Positions 39,165 to 45,219 of a stretch of 45,219 nt of DNA are shown here, one piece after another. The notes under the pieces were generated by a model, which did not search any database, was not told the DNA's origin, and saw nothing but the letters and a program-made list of their open reading frames with translations. This DNA comes from a virus. Position 1 is the first letter of the stretch; each line of letters opens with the position of its first letter. A program made the position numbers and the translations under genes. Where the stretch lies: the IMG/VR virus record IMGVR_UViG_3300050821_020271, positions 1-45,219 of that record. The stretch is one strand, 5' to 3'.

Positions 39165-39383
39165 ATGCTCGTTCAAATCATCGTCGTCCTCCTCATCATC
39201 GGTGTCGTGGTCTGGTTTATCGGTCAGATCGGCCAGCTCGACGCGACGATCAAGAAACTGATCCAAGCGGCGCTCATCATCGTGGCGCTGCTGTTCTGCA
39301 AGCGTTTGGCCTCTTGGGCACTGGTGCCCATTCAGGAAGGACGCTGCTCTGGTAAGAAAGAGAATCTAGGCTGGAAAGGTTGA
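39165..39383 (+). CDS. Two-segment membrane protein, Thivi_2564-like
   Basis: A 72-residue protein: LVQIIVVLLIIGVVVWFIG, a short DATIKK loop, then LIQAALIIVALLFCKRLA. This hairpin of two helices matches the small Thivi_2564-type membrane proteins often found in phages and prophages. A basic tail follows. Function unknown; a holin-like role is possible. Confidence 0.65.
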   Translation: MLVQIIVVLLIIGVVVWFIGQIGQLDATIKKLIQAALIIVALLFCKRLASWALVPIQEGRCSGKKENLGWKG

Positions 39384-39416
39384 CGGAGCGGGAGCTGTTC
39401 TGCGAATAGTCAGAGC

Positions 39417-39776
39417 GTGACACGCACAAGCGCTTCTCGCGCCATTCAACCACTCCTACCCAAACCGAGGCTCCGCTTGGTGCAAGAGAACTTCGACTTC
39501 TACGTCCGAACCGAGGTCAACCACAGCACGCATGTGTTCGAGGTACACGTGGTGGTGAAGGGCACGGTCGTCACGCTGTACGGCGCAAAGTCCCGACTGT
39601 GCGCGGGGATCTGGGACTCCGGAGGCTACGTGCGATACGCGAACGCCACTCAGCTCGACGTGCACCCCGCCATCCTGGATCAGGTCGATCTGAAGCTCCG
39701 CCAGAAGATGACGACGAAAGGCGACGTCTTCCGCGTGCATCCGCCGCGTCGCTCGGCGGTTGGCTACCAGGGATGA
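39417..39776 (+). CDS. Unrecognised protein (119 aa)
   Basis: Starts at GTG in a 33-base gap that also has TTGACG (39380) and AATAGT (39405), a weak promoter pattern. The middle has beta strands (TEVNHSTHVFEVHVVVKGTV). Family unknown. Confidence 0.55.
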   Translation: MTRTSASRAIQPLLPKPRLRLVQENFDFYVRTEVNHSTHVFEVHVVVKGTVVTLYGAKSRLCAGIWDSGGYVRYANATQLDVHPAILDQVDLKLRQKMTTKGDVFRVHPPRRSAVGYQG

Positions 39777-40000
39777 TGGAAGTCCAAGATCTAGCTGCCC
39801 TTGCGGCTTTAGATGCGAGGGATCTACCGTTGTTGTCTCGAGTGACGATTCTCGAGATACCCGATCACTCGCCACGTAAATGGACGAATCGGTTCGTCCT
39901 GTGCGGGAAGTCCTCCCGGGTTTCCGTAGATAGTGAGTCGATTTATGTGCCAGCGTTGAACAGCGACTACCAGTGGGTCCGGCTGCGAGACATCCCTTGA
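39773..40000 (+). CDS. Unrecognised small protein (75 aa)
   Basis: Starts at the first of two ATGs in the previous stop. Beta-rich with a short Ala/Leu helix (VQDLAALAALDARDLPL) at the front. Stop overlaps the next ATG (TGATG). Confidence 0.55.
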   Translation: MMEVQDLAALAALDARDLPLLSRVTILEIPDHSPRKWTNRFVLCGKSSRVSVDSESIYVPALNSDYQWVRLRDIP

Positions 40001-40209
40001 TGAAGTGCCCGATCTGTAAACGAGGCGAGCTGTACGAGTTCACCGCGGGCGTCTGGTGCTCGAGGCGCTACGCCAAGCGCGCCCCCTGCGGCTTCGAGGC
40101 AGGATTGTGCAACTCTCCCCAAGAGTGGACAGCGCAAGTCGAGCGCTACCGATCGAGGCAGCAAGAACTTGCGGCCCAGGTCGCGCGCCGAGTAGGCTCT
40201 CGGGTATGA
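40000..40209 (+). CDS. Small zinc-ribbon protein (69 aa)
   Basis: MKCPICKRGELYEFTAGVWC at the start, then APCGFEAG and a helix with many Gln/Arg. The four-Cys arrangement is that of topoisomerase-type or transcript-factor-like ribbons. Starts in a TGATG overlap. Confidence 0.65.
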   Translation: MKCPICKRGELYEFTAGVWCSRRYAKRAPCGFEAGLCNSPQEWTAQVERYRSRQQELAAQVARRVGSRV

Positions 40210-40616
40210 AAAAGTTCTCCATCCTGCTCCTCGTGCTCTTCGCCGCGCTCAGCACCGGCGGTTGCGCTGCTCTCGCAGCCGCTGCCCCCTACCTCGCCGA
40301 AGCCGGCGTGCTCCTGGCCGACGCCACGAACGCCATCAACGCCGCCGACGATCTACTGCCGAGCCTACATCTGACGGCCGCCGCGGAGACCAAGGCCGAG
40401 GCGGCCATCGCCAAAGCGCGAAAATCCATCGCTGCGGCCGCGGCCCTCGACAACGGCGCCAAGGACTTGACCGCCGCGCAGCTCGACGCGAGCTTGGCGG
40501 AGTTCCGGGCATCGTGGGCTGATCTGCAAAGCATCTTCGCTAGCAATCAACTCGGCGCCGCTCCAGCAAGCGACGCGCTCCCTATCCCGCTAGCGATGAA
40601 GCGGGCTTATCAGTGA
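40206..40616 (+). CDS. Predicted lipoprotein, Ala-rich helical (136 aa)
   Basis: A lipoprotein signal peptide (ILLLVLFAALSTGGC) puts the lipid on Cys20. The mature part is a long Ala/Lys/Asp helix (ETKAEAAIAKARKSIAAAAA). Lipoproteins in phages often block superinfection or act as outer-membrane spanins; the role here is not known. It begins in an ATGA overlap and is followed by a second Cys-rich lipoprotein. Confidence 0.65.
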   Translation: MKKFSILLLVLFAALSTGGCAALAAAAPYLAEAGVLLADATNAINAADDLLPSLHLTAAAETKAEAAIAKARKSIAAAAALDNGAKDLTAAQLDASLAEFRASWADLQSIFASNQLGAAPASDALPIPLAMKRAYQ

Positions 40617-40909
40617 AAGCCGTCCTGTTCGCCGGGTTGCTCTCGATGTGCACTCCGTCGAGCCCATCGACGACCACGCCTCCAGCCCCGTCCGTGACGG
40701 TGGACGCAGGTCCGCCGCCCTCGGCGGCTCCTGCCTGCGCAGCCGCCGCGCAGCACATGATCCAGTTGTCGTGTCCACCCGAAGAGGATGCCTTCGGCGG
40801 CTGGATCGCCGAGTGCTCAGGCTGGCCGCGCGCGATCGCCATCACGAGCTGCATCCAAAAGCAGACCATTTGTCTCGGCACTCGCCAGTGCCTCGGAGGA
40901 TCCCCATGA
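40613..40909 (+). CDS. Predicted Cys-rich lipoprotein (98 aa)
   Basis: Starts at a GTG overlapping the previous stop. A short signal (AVLFAGLLSMC) suggests lipidation at Cys13. A Ser/Thr/Pro linker then leads to a disulfide-type domain with AACAAAAQHMIQLSCPPEED-like spacing and four later Cys. Similar small Cys-rich lipoproteins are frequent near lysis or entry genes of phages from GC-rich hosts. Confidence in export is moderate. Confidence 0.55.
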   Translation: MKAVLFAGLLSMCTPSSPSTTTPPAPSVTVDAGPPPSAAPACAAAAQHMIQLSCPPEEDAFGGWIAECSGWPRAIAITSCIQKQTICLGTRQCLGGSP

Positions 40910-41616
40910 TCGAAATCCTTGTCTACAATCAAACCACCGTACTCACCGACGCGCAGGTGCAGGCTGTCATCCCTGCGCTACAAACGCAGCTCGATCGCGA
41001 TCTCTGCCCAGCCTGGTCGCTCGGTCAATACAAGCTCCTCTTCGTGCCCAAAGGGCAAGCCGCACAGAAGGGGCAGTGGCAGTTTCTGTTCTTGGACAAC
41101 ACGAGCGACGCGAGCGCGCTTGGCTATCACGATCAGACGTCATTCGGAGATCCGATCGCGTACATCGGCGTCCAGGAGACCATCAACGACCACGGCACGT
41201 GGAGCGTGACGGCGAGCCACGAGCTGTGCGAGATGTGCGTCAACCCCAACCTGAACGACAGCGAGTACAACGATCGCCAGAACCGCATCGACATCCGCGA
41301 GTGTTGTGATGCCGTGGAGTCGGACTCCCTCGGCTACGCGATCAACGGCGTGCAGGTGTCGGACTTCGTCTTGCCGGGGTGGTTCAATGCGGACGTGGCG
41401 CCGACCGTGCCGCTGAGCTTCGGTGGGCATGTCTCGCAGCCCTTCGAGCTCGCGCCGGGCGGGTACATCAGCTTCATCGATCTCGCCAAGCCCTCAGCCG
41501 GCTGGCAGCAGGTGTTCGCGGACGCCGCCTCGAAGAAGCGACCGGGCACGAGCCGTGGCGCCATTCGAGCGCGCATGAGCGCACTCGGCGGCATGGCTCG
41601 TAAGAGCACGCGCTGA
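40906..41616 (+). CDS. Putative zinc-metallopeptidase-like protein (236 aa)
   Basis: Starts at the ATG in an ATGA overlap. The centre has TASHELCEMCVNPNLND, in which HELxEM with downstream Asn/Asp resembles a metal-binding active site found in predicted phage and bacterial proteins. It is HExxE, not the classic HExxH, so zinc catalysis is only a proposal. Beta strands on both sides and a basic C terminus (RARMSALGGMARK) complete it. No signal peptide. It could process virion or host proteins. Confidence 0.55.
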   Translation: MIEILVYNQTTVLTDAQVQAVIPALQTQLDRDLCPAWSLGQYKLLFVPKGQAAQKGQWQFLFLDNTSDASALGYHDQTSFGDPIAYIGVQETINDHGTWSVTASHELCEMCVNPNLNDSEYNDRQNRIDIRECCDAVESDSLGYAINGVQVSDFVLPGWFNADVAPTVPLSFGGHVSQPFELAPGGYISFIDLAKPSAGWQQVFADAASKKRPGTSRGAIRARMSALGGMARKSTR

Positions 41617-41684
41617 CGTAGAGCGTCCGATCCCCCAGCATATAAATTCTTGCGATTCAGATCGAGCAAGCGCACTCTAGCGTC

Positions 41685-41765
41685 ATGCTCGACGCAGTGA
41701 TGCATGTGCTGGTGGGTTCGCTCTTCGGCGTCTACGACGCGCTCACGGCAAAGAGGGTCGCGTGA
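41685..41765 (+). CDS. 26-residue hydrophobic peptide
   Basis: ATG at 41685 and TGA at 41763-41765 overlapping the next GTG. The sequence MLDAVMHVLVGSLFGVYDAL could be an amphipathic or membrane helix, and basic residues follow. Short and uncertain; a TATAAA lies 44 bases upstream at 41641 but without a convincing -35. Confidence 0.4.
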   Translation: MLDAVMHVLVGSLFGVYDALTAKRVA

Positions 41766-41938
41766 AGACCGCGCGCTGCTACCGGTGCTTCGAAGTCTTC
41801 CCCCAGGCCGAGCTCACGCGGGTGACGACCGCGTGCGGCTGCGAGCAGGGCTACTGCCTCGGATGCATCACGAGGCCAGGCCTCGTGGCCTTCCTGGGCT
41901 TCGTGGCGAGCCGGTGCGTGAAAAAGATCGCGGCATAG
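41762..41938 (+). CDS. Zinc-ribbon peptide (58 aa)
   Basis: Starts at a GTG in a GTGA overlap and ends at TAG 41936-41938. CYRCFEVF, CGCEQGYC and CIT form a Cys-rich cluster, followed by a hydrophobic stretch (GLVAFLGFVAS). It ends before the HicA promoter. Probably zinc-binding. Confidence 0.5.
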   Translation: MKTARCYRCFEVFPQAELTRVTTACGCEQGYCLGCITRPGLVAFLGFVASRCVKKIAA

Positions 41939-41949
41939 CCAGATCGCGC

Positions 41950-41979
41950 TTGCACTGAACAGCGGAGCAGCGGTACCTT
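41950..41979 (+). promoter_or_regulatory. Promoter for the hicAB-like genes
   Basis: TTGCAC (41950-41955), 18 bases, TACCTT (41974-41979), then ATG at 41987 after seven bases. The leader would be nil. No ribosome site precedes hicA. It fits the need for weak toxin translation, but is prediction only. Confidence 0.35.
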
Positions 41980-41986
41980 TCCCTGC

Positions 41987-42193
41987 ATGACGGGGAAAGA
42001 CATACGGCGAATTCTCAAAGATCGTGGATGCGTAGAGTCTCACTGGAATGGGTCGCACTTGAACATCGTGTGCGGCGCGTGTCAGACTTCAATCCCGATC
42101 CACGGCAACGAAGACATCAAAAAGGGCACTCTGCGGGGCATTGAAAGACACCTTGCGCCGTGCTTTGGTAAGCATTGGCTAGGGAGATTTTAA
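41987..42193 (+). CDS. hicA: HicA-like mRNA interferase toxin
   Basis: A 68-residue HicA homologue (family usually 55-70 residues, double-stranded RNA-binding fold). GKDIRRILKDRGCVESHWNG leads to GSHLNIV with the catalytic His24, then IPIHGNEDIKKGTLRGIERH. HicA cleaves mRNAs and is held by HicB. Two extra Cys (CGAC) lie in the beta strand after His24. It sits four bases upstream of hicB. Confidence 0.8.
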   Translation: MTGKDIRRILKDRGCVESHWNGSHLNIVCGACQTSIPIHGNEDIKKGTLRGIERHLAPCFGKHWLGRF

Positions 42194-42197
42194 GGCC

Positions 42198-42476
42198 ATG
42201 AAATACACAGTCAACTATGCTTTAGACGAAGACGGCTGGTGGTACACGTCGATTCCAGCCATCCAGGGCTGCCATACCCAGGGTCGGGACTTGGCTCAGG
42301 CTAAGGAACGGATCCGAGAGTGCCTCGGCCTTTACGTGTCTGCCCCGGAGGCTCGCACGGCAGAGTTCGTTGATGTGATCGATCTTCCGAAAGAAATCGA
42401 CGATGCCGCGCAGAAGCTCAAGGAATCGTTTGCCTCCAAAGATTTGGCATCGATCGTGATGGGCGCTCCGATCTGA
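42198..42476 (+). CDS. hicB: HicB-like antitoxin
   Basis: A 92-residue protein with the HicB partial RNase H-like fold: MKYTVNYALDEDGWWYTSIP, then GCHTQGRDLAQAKERIRECL. It has an AAGG ribosome site, unlike hicA. The C-terminal part lacks the usual ribbon-helix-helix or helix-turn-helix operator domain, so it may not autoregulate. It should neutralise HicA by blocking its active site. Confidence 0.8.
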   Translation: MKYTVNYALDEDGWWYTSIPAIQGCHTQGRDLAQAKERIRECLGLYVSAPEARTAEFVDVIDLPKEIDDAAQKLKESFASKDLASIVMGAPI

Positions 42477-42482
42477 AGTGCC

Positions 42483-42818
42483 ATGGCCAAGTACGTCGTC
42501 CGTTATGATTGGGACCCAGAGGGAGTGTGGTTCGTGCACATCCCGGGTCAGAAGAGCTGTTTCACGCAGGCGAACACGCTTGCTCAGGGTCGGAAATACA
42601 TCCTCGAAGTGATCGAGTTGATGCTGGGTCCGAAGGCAGCAAAGACGGCTACGTTGGTCGATGACGTACGGCTACCCGGGAACCTCAAGCGGCAAGTGGT
42701 TTCGGTAGCGAAGCGTTATGCCCTAGTGGGCGCTCGATCCCAAGTGCTGCACAAGCAACTGGCGGCGCGTGGATTGAGCAAGCGAGATCTGCGTGAGCTG
42801 CTCCCGCGTCGCGGGTAA
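42483..42818 (+). CDS. Second HicB-like protein with basic C-terminal helix
   Basis: A 111-residue protein paralogous to the previous one: AKYVVRYDWDPEGVWFVHIP, then SCFTQANTLAQGRKYILEVI. The C terminus is longer and basic (LHKQLAARGLSKRDLRELLP), resembling a degenerate helix-turn-helix. Possibly the DNA-binding partner missing from the first HicB, or an antitoxin for a host HicA. Six bases separate the genes. Confidence 0.65.
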   Translation: MAKYVVRYDWDPEGVWFVHIPGQKSCFTQANTLAQGRKYILEVIELMLGPKAAKTATLVDDVRLPGNLKRQVVSVAKRYALVGARSQVLHKQLAARGLSKRDLRELLPRRG

Positions 42819-42826
42819 CTGCGCTG

Positions 42827-42856
42827 TTGACGCTGCCAATGAGAGCGGACTAGTGT
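42827..42856 (+). promoter_or_regulatory. Promoter for the RuvC-like gene, ACTAGT type
   Basis: TTGACG (42827-42832), 17 bases, CTAGTG (or TAGTGT after 18, 42851-42856). ATG at 42868 follows after 11 bases without a ribosome site. This is the third ACTAGT promoter candidate. Confidence 0.5.
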
Positions 42857-42867
42857 CACCGCCCTGA

Positions 42868-43368
42868 ATGCATGCTGGCCCGCGGCCGACCATTGTGCTG
42901 GGAATCGCCCCAGGGCTGAAGTCGCTCGCCTACTCGGTCATGAGCTCGCTCGGCACCACGCTCACCCAGATCGACCACGACATCCTGCTTGGCGGCCACC
43001 TCAAGAAATCCCTCGCTGATCTAGCCAAGAAAGCGTATGCCCATGCGCTGATCTTGGACGTCGTGTTCGAGCGGAACCCTCCAGCGGTCTTGACCATAGG
43101 ACCTGCCTGTAACTCAGGCGAGCCCCCCGAGCACCTGTGGGCCGTGCGCACGATGCTCGCGGCCGTGGCGGGAAACTTCGGCGTCCGCATCGCCGAGCTG
43201 AGCGAAGAGCAGATGACCGAAGCCCTCGGTTTGGGCCCCAAAGAGACCCTGGGCCGTGCGGTCAACCGCTCGCTCGGCGGCCCGACGGACTCCTCCGACC
43301 GCCGCCTCGTGCTGGCGGACGCCATCGCCGTGGCGGGCTCGAAACTGCTCCAGCGCGGCGCGCTGTGA
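42868..43368 (+). CDS. RuvC-like protein with altered catalytic residues
   Basis: A 166-residue protein with the RuvC resolvase plan: IVLGIAPGLKSLAYSV (10-24) at strand 1, ALILDVVFERNPPAVLTIGP (60-79) at the second acidic site, and LVLADAIAVAG (147-157) at the last. RuvC uses four acidic residues. Here the first is Ala14 (GIAPG instead of GIDPG), the second is Asp64 instead of Glu, and of the last pair only Asp151 is clear, with Val148 where the first Asp would be. It may be an inactive junction-binding form, or use D141/D144 instead. Confidence 0.65.
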   Translation: MHAGPRPTIVLGIAPGLKSLAYSVMSSLGTTLTQIDHDILLGGHLKKSLADLAKKAYAHALILDVVFERNPPAVLTIGPACNSGEPPEHLWAVRTMLAAVAGNFGVRIAELSEEQMTEALGLGPKETLGRAVNRSLGGPTDSSDRRLVLADAIAVAGSKLLQRGAL

Positions 43369-43403
43369 CTGAACGGATTTCTTTTTCACGTGCAACTATC
43401 ACC

Positions 43404-43409
43404 TAGGTA
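43404..43409 (+). promoter_or_regulatory. Promoter-like -10 seven bases before an ATG
   Basis: TAGGTA inside the palindrome ACCTAGGT lies seven bases before the ATG at 43417; the -35 position is T-rich (CTTTTT) but not consensus. No ribosome site. Confidence 0.3.
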
Positions 43410-43416
43410 ACCGCAA

Positions 43417-43902
43417 ATGACCGCAGTTTTCATCGGGATAGCCGTCGTGGCATGCTTATTGTCGTCGGTGGCTTGCTACGTCCGCGGCCACTGGACCGGC
43501 ATGGCTTCCGGCATCCTACAGGCCCGAGACGAGATCCGGAGCACGACCGAGGTCGCCGAGCACTGCCGCCAGCAGTGGGCTATCTGGGAACAGAAGGCCG
43601 AGAGCTATCGCTCGCTCAATTCGGACATCCTCCTCGAGCGGGACAAGTGGCAGCACCTGTATAGCGATCAGTCGGCCGCCCACGGCAATGCCCAGGCCCT
43701 GATGATGGGGGCTATCGACTACATGGGCCGGAAGCTCGATGCGGCGGGGATCAAATTCCAGGTCCCGCCCGTGCTGGCCGAAGTCCAGCGGCAGTTCGTG
43801 AGCGACCACCTCACCCCGGCGATCCAACAAGTATCCACAACTTGTAATCAACAAGCGGATCCGTCTGAAAAAGTCCAGCAAAAAACGTCCGAGGTAGGCT
43901 AA
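43417..43902 (+). CDS. Membrane-anchored coiled-coil protein (161 aa)
   Basis: One N-terminal membrane segment (VFIGIAVVACLLSSVACYV) then a Glu/Gln/Arg-rich helix (EIRSTTEVAEHCRQQWAIWE and onward) likely to form a coiled coil, and a Gln/Lys/Thr tail. The layout resembles an inner-membrane spanin (Rz-like), but no partner is evident here. Confidence 0.6.
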   Translation: MTAVFIGIAVVACLLSSVACYVRGHWTGMASGILQARDEIRSTTEVAEHCRQQWAIWEQKAESYRSLNSDILLERDKWQHLYSDQSAAHGNAQALMMGAIDYMGRKLDAAGIKFQVPPVLAEVQRQFVSDHLTPAIQQVSTTCNQQADPSEKVQQKTSEVG

Positions 43903-43905
43903 ACA

Positions 43906-44604
43906 ATGTCCGACGACTTCGAAAGATTCACGACCCCGCGCGCCGACGAAGAGCTCCACCAGGGCGTGGAAGCGCCGGTCGTGATGGGCACTTCCCCAGA
44001 AGACGGCCTACCGATGCAGGTCGCCCAGCGGAACTTCGACAAGGCCCCGGCCCTCTCGGAAGAGACGCTCATCTGCATGGCGGACAAGCGGAGCTTCGTC
44101 GTGCGGCACGAGTTCAGCGGAGCCGTGGTTCACAGCTGGCCCGCGGCTGTGGTCAAACGTTTCCCGAACGGGATCTACATTGCACCGATGCCAAAGGACC
44201 AGCAGGAGCTTTGGGCGATGAGCGAGCGTGCCCAGGAGGACTTTCCTGTTCTGGATCTTGCTGGCGAGAAATGGGTGGTCGTCGAGCCCATCCGCCCGCA
44301 ATGCGCTCACTACCTGCGCCAGCAAACTGATCTCTCCGCCGATCGGGATCACCGCTATTACGCTCGTGCGTGCATGGCGCAGAAGACCGAGGACGGCGAG
44401 TACTACTCGCTCCGCGACACGCTCATCGGCGCCTGCAGCATTCGTGAGCCGCGTCACCTCGAATCCGAGATTACGATCTTGGACAAGTTCGATGAAGAGA
44501 AGATGCTCGAGGCTCAAACCAAATCCGAGATGGAAGAGTTCGATGTGGACAAGGCACTCGCAGAAGAGGCTCGCAACGGCGGCCTCGGCGTGCTCGGCGG
44601 CTGA
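43906..44604 (+). CDS. Unrecognised protein (232 aa)
   Basis: An acidic, mixed alpha/beta protein with four Cys (LICMAD, QCAHYL, ARACMA, GACSI) and a Glu-rich C-terminal helix. The N-terminal 50 residues look disordered. Gene starts four bases after the upstream stop. No family found; virion or DNA-metabolism roles are both possible. Confidence 0.6.
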   Translation: MSDDFERFTTPRADEELHQGVEAPVVMGTSPEDGLPMQVAQRNFDKAPALSEETLICMADKRSFVVRHEFSGAVVHSWPAAVVKRFPNGIYIAPMPKDQQELWAMSERAQEDFPVLDLAGEKWVVVEPIRPQCAHYLRQQTDLSADRDHRYYARACMAQKTEDGEYYSLRDTLIGACSIREPRHLESEITILDKFDEEKMLEAQTKSEMEEFDVDKALAEEARNGGLGVLGG

Positions 44605-44640
44605 GTGAAACAAGGATCTGAAAGAAGGAAATAGTCGGTC

Positions 44641-45117
44641 ATGGCAAACGAACAACAACTAGGCCCAGACGAAGTGCGCGAGCTCATCAAGGAGCAACGG
44701 AAGGAAGCCGCGAGCGCGTTTGCGCTCTTCAAGAAGAAGGTCGCTACCGGCGCGATTGCTGATCTGACAGCGCTCGCCTATGAGATGGAAAACCTCTTCT
44801 CACTCGTCGTGGATCTCGGCGATCAATCGCTCGGGCTCCACCTGGACAACATGGACTGGAGCGAAGACATCGAGAGCGAGATCGACGCGCTGAAGGCCGG
44901 CGTGAGCTCGCTCCTGCCGAGCGACGCCGAGGCGCTGAAGACAACGCTCCTCGCTTTGCAGCGAAACCTGCGCGCCTCGACGGGCCCGGAAGATAATGAG
45001 CCCGCGCTCTTGACCCAGAAGGTCACCGAGACCTTGGCCTTCATCGACGCCATCACGATGGATGAGGAAGGCGACGATCCCGACGACGAGCTGCCGGACG
45101 ACGACGACGAGAACTGA
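44641..45117 (+). CDS. Unrecognised acidic helical protein (158 aa)
   Basis: Has its own ribosome site (AAGGA about 11-13 bases before the ATG). Helical in the first 120 residues (VRELIKEQRKEAASAFALFK) and ending with a run of Asp/Glu (GDDPDDELPDDDDEN). It resembles phage scaffold-like or chaperone-like small proteins but no homology is claimed. Confidence 0.6.
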   Translation: MANEQQLGPDEVRELIKEQRKEAASAFALFKKKVATGAIADLTALAYEMENLFSLVVDLGDQSLGLHLDNMDWSEDIESEIDALKAGVSSLLPSDAEALKTTLLALQRNLRASTGPEDNEPALLTQKVTETLAFIDAITMDEEGDDPDDELPDDDDEN

Positions 45118-45125
45118 TCTTCCCG

Positions 45126-45219
45126 ATGCCGCCCGACCCCCACAAGCGTGAGCGCCGCACCGAGCGGCGGCTGGTCCCCGACCTCAATGACACCATTGAG
45201 GCCGCGGGCCAGAAGCTCA
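45126..45219 (+). CDS. Partial gene at window edge
   Basis: ATG at 45126 opens a frame running off the window. The 31 visible residues are basic (HKRERRTERRLVPDLNDTIE). No function can be inferred. Confidence 0.45.
   Translation, partial: MPPDPHKRERRTERRLVPDLNDTIEAAGQKL

Overview
This is 45.2 kb of a GC-rich genome made almost entirely of small, tightly packed genes. Most gene junctions are 1- or 4-base overlaps (ATGA, GTGA or TGATG), and no stretch longer than about 145 bases lacks a gene. The content points to a tailed bacteriophage: collagen-like fibre proteins, a lysozyme-like cell-wall enzyme, a DnaB-type helicase carrying an intein, a sliding clamp, ThyX, a MazG-like pyrophosphohydrolase, a RuvC-like protein, a LexA-like repressor and dozens of tiny unrecognised proteins. 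I see no integrase, terminase, capsid, tRNA, rRNA or CRISPR array in this window. The high GC and the style of the cell-wall enzyme and lipoproteins recall Myxococcota and relatives, but the host is an inference.

Layout. (1) 1-1846, + strand: a 2-oxoglutarate/Fe(II) oxygenase-like protein and a DUF616-like glycosyltransferase. (2) 1843-17205, - strand: a methyltransferase, a glycosyltransferase, an Ig-like surface protein, a 1416-residue collagen-like fibre protein, a second short collagen-like protein, a glycosyltransferase-methyltransferase fusion, two possible virion proteins, a probable lysis group, then small accessory genes including a SLOG-domain (DUF2493-like) protein. (3) 17206-17347: divergent promoter region. 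(4) 17348-24917, + strand: small zinc-ribbon proteins, DnaN, a protein ending in a ubiquitin-like domain with a C-terminal Gly-Gly, and a MazG-like gene followed in frame by an orphan zinc-finger reading frame. (5) 25061-28280: a module arranged like the lambda cI-cro-O-P region, with a leftward LexA-like repressor, a divergent operator region, a rightward ribbon-helix-helix protein, a replication initiator with internal iterons (probable origin) and a degenerate DnaC-like loader. (6) 28277-45219, + strand: many small genes, a P-loop kinase-like protein, ThyX, a frame-broken DUF1643 gene, DnaB with intein, lipoproteins, a HicA-HicB-HicB-like trio, a RuvC-like protein lacking its first catalytic Asp, and a partial gene at the edge.

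How the parts may work together (inference). The repressor and ribbon-helix-helix protein would control entry into replication. The initiator would melt the origin inside its own gene, and the loader would place the phage DnaB, with DnaN supporting a polymerase encoded elsewhere. ThyX, the MazG-like protein and the kinase-like protein would adjust nucleotide pools. The oxygenase, glycosyltransferases and methyltransferases around the fibre genes look like a cassette for decorating virion surface proteins or host glycans. Several transcription-unit heads carry a promoter-like -10 only 6-12 bases before the start codon, suggesting leaderless messages. Three of the promoter candidates share TTGNC, 17 bases, then ACTAGT overlapping the -10.
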